From contig CAAGNL010000012.1 in assembly GCA_900771305.1 (NCBI GenBank), positions 1 through 13,721 on the forward strand: DNA of 13,721 nucleotides, given 5' to 3'. The translations under genes and the position numbers were made by a program. Positions within the stretch are counted from its first letter, which is position 1; each line of letters begins with the position of its first letter. Shown here in pieces: positions 1 to 6,327 of this stretch. The DNA comes from Kiritimatiellia bacterium. Lineage in GTDB: Bacteria; Verrucomicrobiota; Kiritimatiellia; RFP12; UBA1067. The notes below the pieces were generated by a model. The model had not been told where the DNA came from, ran no database searches, and worked only from the letters and a program-made list of their open reading frames with translations.

Positions 1-704
1 AAAAGTGGGGGCGCCATGAAGCTACGCCAGTCAATCAGCCACCCAGTTTTCCGAAAGTTCTGGATGCTGCCGAAGAAGGCGATTTCGGATTCTGTCAGCC
101 GGTTGCCGGTCGTCAGCTTCAGATTGGCGAGTTCAAGTGTGCAAAGGATATCGGCCAGCTGAAAGAGACGGTAGCGCGTCGGCGACACCTGCGGCACGAA
201 TTCCGTCTTGGAAGCAAACGGCGCGAACGCCTCCTTGAGAATCGTCGAGACTTGTGCCTGACCGTTGTCGTAGAAGATCTTCAGCCGTTCGTAAGCGTTA
301 AGAGTTTGCGCGTTTGCAATGAGAAAGGCGAGGATCTGCTGAAGCAGGGCGTCGTGCATCGCATCGGTGGAGGAGACGAAACGCTTGTCCGCGTGAAAGC
401 ATTTGTACGAGAACTCGGCTTTGCGTGCGAATGCCAGCATCTTGGAGAAGATGAAACGGCGTTCTTCGCGGCTCATGTTCCGGTAATCCTGCTCTCGACG
501 GATGAGCGGACCTGCATGAATGCAATGGGATTCTCCAAGTCCAAGATTGCGAAGTTCTTCTTCGAATTTGGCCAAATGGGCTGTCAGGTCAACGGTTTGA
601 TCATGGAAGACCATGCAGACGAGGTAGTATCGCGAGGAGAGGTCCTCTCGGTCAAAGCTCCCAGATTCGTCAATGAAGACGCTGATTTCCTTTGTCGTTC
701 CCAT
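1..704 (-). CDS. DUF3800 domain protein, C-terminus cut by window edge
   Basis: Reading the minus strand from the ATG at 704-702 gives 234 codons with no stop before the edge, so the gene is partial. The N-terminus (residues 7-15) reads ISVFIDESG, the acidic IDESG signature that opens DUF3800 proteins, an RNase H-like-fold family. A second family motif, QLADILC, lies near residue 190. Between them are RREQDYRNMSREERR and a FYDNGQ segment. Biochemical function of the family is not established; members occur in phages, plasmids and variable genomic regions. GC content sampled on two lines is about 53-55%, against roughly 68-75% in the hydrolase genes, suggesting separate ancestry. No Shine-Dalgarno is seen just before the ATG. 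The start was chosen because it sits directly before the conserved motif. The gene is divergent from the GH2 operon and probably unrelated to glycan use. Confidence 0.85.
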   Translation of the reverse strand, partial: MGTTKEISVFIDESGSFDREDLSSRYYLVCMVFHDQTVDLTAHLAKFEEELRNLGLGESHCIHAGPLIRREQDYRNMSREERRFIFSKMLAFARKAEFSYKCFHADKRFVSSTDAMHDALLQQILAFLIANAQTLNAYERLKIFYDNGQAQVSTILKEAFAPFASKTEFVPQVSPTRYRLFQLADILCTLELANLKLTTGNRLTESEIAFFGSIQNFRKTGWLIDWRSFMAPPL

Positions 705-727
705 GGCCGTACGAAGGGTAAAATGAA

Positions 728-767
728 GGCGGGGATCGCTCCCCGCCCACAGCGGAGACTTCTCCGC
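728..767 (-). repeat. Two tandem hairpins in the DUF3800 leader
   Basis: GGCGGGGA (728-735), loop TCGC, TCCCCGCC (740-747) is a perfect 8-bp stem. GCGGAG (752-757), loop ACTT, CTCCGC (762-767) is a 6-bp stem immediately next to it. Both fall between the predicted minus-strand start site (near 798) and the DUF3800 start codon at 704, so they would form in its roughly 94-nt leader. On the minus strand the first hairpin is followed by TTCATTTTA, a weak U-tract, so it might act as an attenuator. It could equally be only structural. Confidence 0.6.
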
Positions 768-804
768 CTGCCGATGACTCCGGTGTTGTCCTTCGTCTGG
801 AAGC

Positions 805-833
805 ATTATCGCAAAAATTTTGACTGTGCGCAA
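805..833 (-). promoter_or_regulatory. Sigma70-type promoter for the DUF3800 gene
   Basis: On the minus strand, TTGCGC (833-828) is followed by a 17-bp spacer and GATAAT (810-805). The spacer ends in TTTTTGC, giving TTTTTGCGATAAT, almost the same as the -10 regions before the GH2 and isomerase genes. Transcription would begin near 798. Confidence 0.6.
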
Positions 834-858
834 GGGGGGATGTCCGCATGAACGAAGC

Positions 859-926
859 GGGTGAGAAGACAAAGTGAATGCAACCCCGCCTCGCGGCGGG
901 GTTGCATTCACTTTGTCTTCTCACCC
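859..926. repeat. Perfect 32-bp inverted repeat with TCGC loop
   Basis: The left arm 859-890 and right arm 895-926 are exact reverse complements over all 32 positions and are separated only by TCGC (891-894). The tip is CCCCGCC-TCGC-GGCGGGG and the outer part is the mixed sequence GGGTGAGAAGACAAAG and its complement. It lies between the two divergent promoters and outside both predicted transcripts, so a DNA-level role (cruciform, operator, insulator) or a read-through terminator are both possible. The right arm is not followed by a T-run, so it is not a textbook intrinsic terminator. It shares GGCGGGG/CCCCGCC and the TCGC loop with the hairpin at 728-747. Confidence 0.9.
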
Positions 927-969
927 TGGTTGTTTGGAACGGGGTGGTGTGCAACAAGTCGGAGAATTT

Positions 970-978
970 TGCTATAAT
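970..978 (+). promoter_or_regulatory. Extended -10 promoter for the GH2 operon
   Basis: TGCTATAAT is a perfect extended -10 (TG-n-TATAAT) preceded by a T-run. No good -35 is seen, which extended -10 promoters tolerate. Counting about 7 nt downstream of the hexamer puts the start site at 984-986, on the GH2 ATG at 985. Confidence 0.7.
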
Positions 979-984
979 GCACCC

Positions 985-2718
985 ATGAAAATCAAGCATG
1001 CGTTCGTTGGTGCGGTCGTGATGGCCGCAGGATTGGTGGTTTCGGCCGCCGAATTGAATCTGAACGGTTCCTGGCAGTTCCGTTTCGAGAAGGACAAGTC
1101 GATTGCCGAGGTGGCGGATCCCGCCTTCGCGGCGGTGGAGACAATCGCCGTTCCCGGCTGCTATGACATGCTGCCGAAGTACCTCTGCCTGCGCGGCACG
1201 GGCCTCTATCGGCGCACCTTCACGCTCGAGTCCGCCGTGGACAACGCCTGGCTGGTGATCGACGGCATGGGCCTCGTCGGAAACTTCCGCATCGACGGGA
1301 AGGACTTGGGCACGCATCCCTATCCGTACGCCCGGCTCGAGCTTGCGACGGGTCCGCTCGCCGCCGGCGAGCACACGCTCTTCGCGGCGCTCGACAACCG
1401 CTTCGACTGGGAGACGCTCAAACTCGCGCGTCCCTACTACGATTTCTACCTTTTCGGCGGTTTCTACCACGGTGTCTCCCTGAAGTACGACAACCGCAAA
1501 CTCTTCGTCCGTACGCGCGACTACGCCTCCGGCACGGTCGAAATCGAGGCGGTGAACTTCAAGAATGCGGACTTCGACGCGACGCTCGTCTTCGACGGGA
1601 AGAATGAGGTCAAGGCGTCCTTCAAGGGGGCGCGCGCGAAAGTTCAGGTGCCGGACTTCAAGCTCTGGTCACCCGAATCCCCCAACCTCCACACGGTGGC
1701 CCTCAAGTCGTCTTCCGCGGCCGTTTCCGCCCGTTTCGGCATCCGCGAGATCAAGGCCGAGAAGCGCCGTCTCTGGTTGAACGGCAAGCCGCTCTACCTG
1801 AAGGGCGCGAACCGCCACGAGTCGCATCCGACCTTCGGCGCGGCGACGCCCGAGGCGCTGATGACGATCGACATCCAGAACCTGAAGGCGATGGGGGGCA
1901 ACTTCTTCCGCGGGTGCCACTATCAGCAGGCGCAGCGCTTCCTCGACCTCTGCGACGAGAACGGCGTTCTCGTGTGGGAGGAGTCGCTGGGCTGGGGCAA
2001 CGGAAGCCATGGCGGCAAGGTGTCCGCATACGAGCTGACGAACGAGGTCTTCTGCGCCCAGCAGATCCATGAGACGCGGGAGATGGTCCGCGCGAGCTTC
2101 AACCACCCGTCCGTCATCATCTTCGCGTTCATGAACGAATTCGCGAGCGGATCCAAGCCCGGCAAGGCGCTCGCGGACAAGCTGATCGCCGCGATCAAGG
2201 CCGAGGATTCCGGCCGTCTCGTCACCTATGCCTGCTGCCACAACATGAACGACATCGCGAACGAGAACACGGACCTCGTCTCCTTCAACACCTATCCGGG
2301 CTGGATCGGGTCCGACGCCGGCACGCCGGAGCATCTCCGCCAGATGATCAAGGAGGGCGTTGAGCAGGTCGTCAAGCGCTTCCGCAAGCTCTATCCCGAA
2401 AAGCCGATCATCGTCTCGGAGATGGGCACGTGCGGCGTCTACGGTCACCACGATCCCGCGGGCGCGCAGTGGACCGAGGAGTTCGAGGCCGAATACGTGG
2501 GCGACGTGCTGGACGTGGTCTTCGGGCATCCCGAGATCACCGGCATGACGATCTGGCAGTTCACGGACGCCCGCAGCTACCACCGCGGCGGCGCGACGAT
2601 CCGCTCGAAGCCGTTCGCCGAGAATCTGGCCGGTCTCTTCGACGGCTATCGCCGTGCGAAGGCGGTCGTTCCGGTTGTGAAGGAGAAGTTCGCGCAGAAG
2701 GCGCGGATGGAGAAGTAG
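985..2718 (+). CDS. Exported glycoside hydrolase family 2 protein
   Basis: 577 aa. Residues 1-21 form a signal peptide (cleavage after VSA is likely), so the enzyme acts in the periplasm or outside. LNGSWQFRFEKD (about 26-37) and GTGLYRRTF open the N-terminal GH2 sugar-binding jelly roll. An immunoglobulin-like middle follows (about 175-255), then the TIM barrel from KGANRHESHPTFG (273). FNHPSVIIFAFMNE supplies the expected acid/base Glu385, and PIIVSEMG the nucleophile Glu479. The 94-residue separation fits GH2. ITGMTIWQFTD (518-528) is the usual late barrel motif. It stops soon after the barrel, without the extra C-terminal domains of LacZ. The N-x-K glucuronate motif of beta-glucuronidases is not evident, so beta-galactosidase-like or another beta-glycosidase is possible. 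The start at 985 was chosen over an in-frame ATG at 874 inside the palindrome because the signal peptide begins here. It is the first gene of the operon. Confidence 0.9.
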   Translation: MKIKHAFVGAVVMAAGLVVSAAELNLNGSWQFRFEKDKSIAEVADPAFAAVETIAVPGCYDMLPKYLCLRGTGLYRRTFTLESAVDNAWLVIDGMGLVGNFRIDGKDLGTHPYPYARLELATGPLAAGEHTLFAALDNRFDWETLKLARPYYDFYLFGGFYHGVSLKYDNRKLFVRTRDYASGTVEIEAVNFKNADFDATLVFDGKNEVKASFKGARAKVQVPDFKLWSPESPNLHTVALKSSSAAVSARFGIREIKAEKRRLWLNGKPLYLKGANRHESHPTFGAATPEALMTIDIQNLKAMGGNFFRGCHYQQAQRFLDLCDENGVLVWEESLGWGNGSHGGKVSAYELTNEVFCAQQIHETREMVRASFNHPSVIIFAFMNEFASGSKPGKALADKLIAAIKAEDSGRLVTYACCHNMNDIANENTDLVSFNTYPGWIGSDAGTPEHLRQMIKEGVEQVVKRFRKLYPEKPIIVSEMGTCGVYGHHDPAGAQWTEEFEAEYVGDVLDVVFGHPEITGMTIWQFTDARSYHRGGATIRSKPFAENLAGLFDGYRRAKAVVPVVKEKFAQKARMEK

Positions 2719-2719
2719 G

Positions 2720-4510
2720 ATGACGAAGCGTGCGGTGAGTTTGTTGGCGGTCTGCGCGGCGGTCGCCGCGTGGGGTACGGAGATCGAGCTGGCCTGGACG
2801 CTCAAGAACGGGAAGACCGAGGTCGAGAAGGTCCAGGTGCCGGAGAAGGACGGCGTGACGGCGTTCACGCTGTCGCGGTCCGCGATCCTCGCGAAGGGCG
2901 CGAAGCGCCTTGCTGTGACGCCGGACTTCGCGACCGCGAAGAAGGGCGATGAAGGATACTGGGTCGTGCCCACGGGACAGTACGGCACCTTCCGCTGCGA
3001 CACGGGCGACCACGCCTGCACGTGGCCGTCGATGTCCATGTTCGGCATGAAGACCCCCGCGAAGACCTATGTGGCGATTGTGACGGGGCTCAAGTACTAC
3101 TTCACGGCGAAGGTCACGGCGAAGGACGGCGTCTACCGCCAGAGCTGCGTGCTCAACGAGGAGCAGTGCACGGAGCCCTACGAGGACTTCTCGATCGAGT
3201 GGCGCACGCTCACGGGAGACGATGCGGACTACAGCGGCATGGCGCGCGCCTACCGCACGTACCAGCTCGACCGCGGCGCCGTGAAGCCGTTCACCGAGCG
3301 CGTGAAGGGGAACGACGCCCTCAAGTACGCAGTCGAGGCGCCCGAAATCCGCATCCGCCAGGCCTGGAAGCCGGTGCCGAGCCCGATTCCGGAGCAGGTG
3401 CCCGAGAACGAGCCGGCAATCAAGAAGGTCGCGGTGACCTTCGACCGCGTGGGCGACATCGCGCGCGAGCTGAAGCGCCAGGGCGTGGGCAAGGCCGAGC
3501 TCTGCCTCGTGGGATGGAACATCGGCGGACACGACGGCCGCTGGCCGCAGTCCTTCCCGCCTGAGGCGGCCCTGGGCGGCGAAGCCAAGCTCCGCAAGTG
3601 CATCAAGGATACGCAGGACTGCGGCTACCAGATCGTCCCGCACGCCAACTTCCGCGATGCCTATCGGATTGCCGAGAACTGGGACATCGAGTATCTGATC
3701 AAGAACGACGAGGGCGAGCCCGTCCAGGCGCACAGCCAGTTCTGGGGCGGCGGCCGCCAGTTCCAGATCTGCCCGAAGCGCGCGTACGAGTTCTATTCTT
3801 CGCGTGAGATGCCGCGCATGGCGGCGCTGGGGTTCAAGGGCATGGGCTACTTCGACGTGGTGACGATCCTGCTTGCACCGAAGTGCAACGACCCGCGCCA
3901 TCCGCTGAACCGCGCCGAATCGGCCAAATGGTGGGGCAAGAGCGCGGAGCTCTCCCGGAAGTTCTTCGGTGGATTCGCGTCCGAGGGCTCGCTGGACCAC
4001 TTCGCCGGCTCGCTCGACAGCGTGCTCTACGCCTCCTTCGGCGACCCCCGCAAGAAGAACAAGGGCCTCGTGGACGGCATGCTGCCCGTGTGGCAGCTCT
4101 GCTACAACGGCATCATCGTGAACAATCCGTTCACCACCACGGTCAACTTCACGGCGCAGGACCGCTATTCGCGTCTGAAGCTGCTCGAATACGGCGGCCG
4201 CCCGAACTTCTACTTCTACTCCAAGTTCGTGGACGACGGTACGGACTGGATGGGCAAGAGCGACCTCGGTTGCTCGACGGACGAGGAACTCAAGGCCTCC
4301 GTGGCGAAGATCAAGGCCGGCTGGGACATCTGGTCGCAGGTCAATCATCTGCAGTTCGTGTACATGAAGCGGCATGCGACCGTCGCCACCGATGTCTTCC
4401 TCACCGAGTGGGAGGACGGCACGCGCCTCATCACCAACTACCGCACGACGGCGTTCGACTACAACGGCACGTCCATCGGCGCGGAAGACTACCTTCTGTT
4501 GAAGAAGTGA
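2720..4510 (+). CDS. Exported DUF5696 / GH129-like TIM-barrel protein, copy 1
   Basis: 596 aa with a short signal peptide (residues 1-19). The start is one base after the GH2 stop, with GGAGAA (2709-2714) as ribosome site. An N-terminal beta-rich domain (about 20-165) contains GYWVVPTGQYGTF. RIRQAWKPVPSP (211-222) leads into a TIM-barrel-like domain with LVGWNIGGHDGRWPQ (263-277), MGYFDVVT (Asp379) and GGFASEGSLDHF (Glu422). The Asp-to-Glu spacing is 43 residues, the same as between the catalytic residues I recall for the GH129 N-acetylgalactosaminidase NagBb (D435, E478), so these are candidate nucleophile and acid/base. The family call is from memory of DUF5696-type proteins and is moderately sure; enzyme activity and substrate are inference. 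It is a clear paralogue of the gene at 11831. Confidence 0.75.
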   Translation: MTKRAVSLLAVCAAVAAWGTEIELAWTLKNGKTEVEKVQVPEKDGVTAFTLSRSAILAKGAKRLAVTPDFATAKKGDEGYWVVPTGQYGTFRCDTGDHACTWPSMSMFGMKTPAKTYVAIVTGLKYYFTAKVTAKDGVYRQSCVLNEEQCTEPYEDFSIEWRTLTGDDADYSGMARAYRTYQLDRGAVKPFTERVKGNDALKYAVEAPEIRIRQAWKPVPSPIPEQVPENEPAIKKVAVTFDRVGDIARELKRQGVGKAELCLVGWNIGGHDGRWPQSFPPEAALGGEAKLRKCIKDTQDCGYQIVPHANFRDAYRIAENWDIEYLIKNDEGEPVQAHSQFWGGGRQFQICPKRAYEFYSSREMPRMAALGFKGMGYFDVVTILLAPKCNDPRHPLNRAESAKWWGKSAELSRKFFGGFASEGSLDHFAGSLDSVLYASFGDPRKKNKGLVDGMLPVWQLCYNGIIVNNPFTTTVNFTAQDRYSRLKLLEYGGRPNFYFYSKFVDDGTDWMGKSDLGCSTDEELKASVAKIKAGWDIWSQVNHLQFVYMKRHATVATDVFLTEWEDGTRLITNYRTTAFDYNGTSIGAEDYLLLKK

Positions 4511-4523
4511 GAAAGGGGGGGAT

Positions 4524-5486
4524 ATGGTCCAGAATGAACTTTCCAGGCGGTCCTTCGTAAAGTCGGCCTTCGCCCTCGGCGCGTTGCCGGTCGCGGGGCG
4601 CCTGTCGGCAAAGGAGACGGCGGGCGTCGCCGTCGATCCGAATCTATCGGTCTTCCTCTCCGACATCCACGTGAGCGGCAAGAACGTGAAAGGTCAGCCC
4701 ACCTACCAGAATCCGCTGTTCGCGAAGGTGGTCGACCAGGTGCTTGCGATGAATCCGCGCCCGAAGCGCGCGCTCATCTTCGGCGACGTGGCGCTTTGGA
4801 ATGGTCGCGCCGAGGACTACGCGGAGTCCGCGCCGATGATTCAACGCCTCAAGGACGCCGGCATCGAGGTCTATCTCACGACGGGCAACCACGACCATCG
4901 CGAGCCGCTCTTCCGCTTCCATCCCCGCCAGAAGGAGATTACGCCCGTTCCCGGACGGGTCGTTTCGGTGGTGGACGTCGGCACGGCCGACTTCGTGCTC
5001 CTCGACACACTCAAGGAGAATCCGAAGGGCGAGGGATCGGGGAACGCGGTTGACGGCGGTCTGGACGAGGCTCAGGCCGACTGGCTGCTCGCGTATGCGA
5101 AGGCGGCGAAGCGCCCGTTCTTCTGCGGAGCCCACCATCCCTCCCGGGAACTGACGGTCAAGGGCAAGAAGCTGCTGCAGCATCTGGAGACGAATCCGAT
5201 GTTCGCGGGGTATGTCCACGGCCACAACCATCGCTGGTACAAGGAGTGGTTCCACTTCGGCTATTCGAGGCCCCATGTGGTGCGTTCCGCGTGCCTGCCC
5301 TCGACGGGTTGGTGGGGAAACATCGGTTTTGCGACGTTCCGCACCCAGTCGGACCGGGCGACGCTCTCTTTCGTGCAGAACGACTTCTTCTTCCCCAAGC
5401 CGCTGGCGGAAGGGCAGAGTCGCCCTCGCGAGTGGGACCAGATCATTCGTGAAGCGGAAGGCGACTTCTGCACATTTCTCTATTGA
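4524..5486 (+). CDS. Tat-exported calcineurin-like metallophosphoesterase
   Basis: 320 aa. SRRSFVK at residues 7-13 matches the twin-arginine motif (S/T-R-R-x-F-x-K) and is followed by a hydrophobic stretch ending near LSA (29), so export folded through Tat is predicted. All metal-binding blocks of the calcineurin-like fold are present in order: SDIH (Asp47, His49), GD (Asp88), GNHDH (Asn122, His123), GAHH (His204/205) and GHNH (His234, His236). It should be an active two-metal phosphoesterase; the substrate (nucleotide, cyclic nucleotide, phosphorylated glycan) is not decided by the sequence. The nearest general class is the CpdA/Icc-like phosphodiesterases. AAAGGGGGGG at 4512-4521 is the ribosome site. 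It lies 13 nt after the DUF5696 gene and is last in the operon. Its stop codon overlaps the -35 box of the next promoter. Confidence 0.9.
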   Translation: MVQNELSRRSFVKSAFALGALPVAGRLSAKETAGVAVDPNLSVFLSDIHVSGKNVKGQPTYQNPLFAKVVDQVLAMNPRPKRALIFGDVALWNGRAEDYAESAPMIQRLKDAGIEVYLTTGNHDHREPLFRFHPRQKEITPVPGRVVSVVDVGTADFVLLDTLKENPKGEGSGNAVDGGLDEAQADWLLAYAKAAKRPFFCGAHHPSRELTVKGKKLLQHLETNPMFAGYVHGHNHRWYKEWFHFGYSRPHVVRSACLPSTGWWGNIGFATFRTQSDRATLSFVQNDFFFPKPLAEGQSRPREWDQIIREAEGDFCTFLY

Positions 5487-5511
5487 TTCTCCGCCTCGTC
5501 TGCTGTATACT
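5483..5511 (+). promoter_or_regulatory. Sigma70-type promoter for the non-coding RNA
   Basis: TTGATT (5483-5488), exactly 17 bp, then TATACT (5506-5511). The -35 hexamer overlaps the TGA stop (5484-5486) of the phosphoesterase gene. The start site would be near 5518. Confidence 0.65.
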
Positions 5512-5517
5512 ATGGCG

Positions 5518-5712
5518 CAGAATTTCCGCGGGGGAAGGAAGCATTGGTGATGCCTGTGCTTTCGGTCTCTCCAGGTAGCTTGCATGACGGTGGCCCACAC
5601 ACAGCCATCGTCATCATTGAGGGTTTTGCCGCGCCCGAGACAAGGAAGTCGGTATGTCTCCGGGACCGCAAACACACACACCTCCCCAAGCGGTCTCGGG
5701 GACGCTTTTTTT
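5518..5712 (+). ncRNA. Candidate structured small RNA of about 195 nt
   Basis: The segment is bracketed by its own promoter (5483-5511) and an intrinsic terminator (5656-5712) and has no convincing coding sequence. Visible structure: an 11-bp hairpin with one G-U pair, ATGACGGTGGC (5584-5594) with GCCATCGTCAT (5604-5614), in the middle. A long-range pairing joins CCGC/GGG/AGG (5526-5538) with CCT/CCC/GCGG (5681-5693), interrupted by small internal loops. The last 57 nt form the terminator. 5'-to-3' pairing plus a central terminal hairpin, at this length, is the general shape of 6S RNA, but I see no sequence that proves it. GGAAGGAAGCA at 5533-5542 recalls the SRP RNA tip, but the required CAGGUCC partner is missing. 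A cis-acting leader or riboswitch is the alternative. Confidence 0.55.
5656..5712 (+). terminator. Strong intrinsic terminator
   Basis: Left arm 5656-5669 pairs with right arm 5690-5703 over 14 bp (two G-U wobbles) around a 20-nt A/C-rich loop. It is followed by GC and seven T (5706-5712). An upstream segment CCCGAGAC (5634-5641) can instead pair with either arm. Confidence 0.8.
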
Positions 5713-5735
5713 CAACTGTGCATGAGCGCGGTTTT

Positions 5736-5744
5736 TGCTATAAT
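5736..5744 (+). promoter_or_regulatory. Extended -10 promoter for the isomerase-GH10 operon
   Basis: TGCTATAAT preceded by GTTTTT, nearly identical to the GH2 promoter. Start near 5751 gives a leader of about 28 nt containing the ribosome site AAAGGTG (5766-5772). No clear -35. Confidence 0.7.
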
Positions 5745-5778
5745 CAACTCGTTGATTTTCAAGAGAAAGGTGATTCAA

Positions 5779-6303
5779 ATGAAGAAGGTTGTTGCAGGAG
5801 TGATGATGGCGGCGGCGTGCGCGTGTGGCGCGGCCCAGCAGGAGACGATTCTCGTGGCGGCGGATCCGTTCGCCGTTGGACTCAAGAAGGCCGTTGTGCA
5901 GCATCTGGAGAAGCGCGGTTTCGCGGTGAAGGACTACGGTGCCACGGACGCGAACAAGGACAAGCCCTACTTTGAGAGTGCCGTGGAGGTCTGCAAGGCC
6001 CTCCAGAAGGGTGAGGCCAAGCGCGCGATGCTCTTCTGCGGCACGGGCATGGGTATGAACATGATCGCCAACCGCTTCAAGGGCGTTCGTGCCGCGGTTG
6101 TCGAAAGCGTGTTCGCGGCGAAGATGTGCCGCACCATCAATGATGCAAATGTGCTCTGCATGGGCCAGATGATCTGGGGGGACTGGATGGCCACGGCGGC
6201 CGTGGATGCCTTCCTCGACACGAAGTTCACCCAGGGCCTCGAGGATCTTGCGCCGTTCCTGCAGGACGCGGCCAAGAAGGTCGATGCGATCGACGGCAAG
6301 TAA
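5779..6303 (+). CDS. Exported RpiB/LacA/LacB-fold isomerase homologue
   Basis: 174 aa. Residues 1-19 form a signal peptide, unusual because this family normally works in the cytoplasm on sugar phosphates. The core is unmistakable: LFCGTGMGMNMIANRFKGVRAAV (85-107) carries the catalytic-position Cys87, and NDANVLCMG (121-129) is the second block. Differences from canonical RpiB are marked. The opening D-H pair is D-P (29-30), the His before NDAN is Ile120, and the C-terminal His/Arg phosphate-binding segment is replaced by TQGLEDLAPFLQDA. A non-phosphorylated substrate, or a binding role, is inferred. A start further upstream in frame (5584) was rejected: it would read through the non-coding RNA and terminator, whereas 5779 has a good ribosome site and the signal peptide. 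It is the first gene of its operon, followed 24 nt later by GH10. Confidence 0.85.
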   Translation: MKKVVAGVMMAAACACGAAQQETILVAADPFAVGLKKAVVQHLEKRGFAVKDYGATDANKDKPYFESAVEVCKALQKGEAKRAMLFCGTGMGMNMIANRFKGVRAAVVESVFAAKMCRTINDANVLCMGQMIWGDWMATAAVDAFLDTKFTQGLEDLAPFLQDAAKKVDAIDGK

Positions 6304-6327
6304 TTCGTAACGGAACGAGGAGAAAAC

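Noticed and set aside
252..851. 199-codon + strand frame at the left end
   Set aside because: It overlaps the DUF3800 gene on the other strand, which has conserved IDESG and QLADILC motifs. The + product has none.
874..984. Upstream in-frame start for the GH2 gene
   Set aside because: It would begin inside the 32-bp palindrome and bury the signal peptide 37 residues inside the protein.
2561..4681. 706-codon open frame on the minus strand
   Set aside because: It lies antisense to the DUF5696 gene and has an Arg/Ala/Val/Leu-rich composition with no motif. Long antisense frames are expected in GC-rich genes; the + strand product has clear domains.
5533..5560. SRP RNA-like GGAAGGAAGCA
   Set aside because: The invariant CAGGUCC strand that must pair across the GGAA loop is absent; the preceding bases are CCGCGGG.
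5544..5975. Possible small gene with GGAAGG ribosome-like site inside the non-coding RNA
   Set aside because: The frame runs through the terminator, the next promoter and into the isomerase gene out of frame, with no family resemblance.
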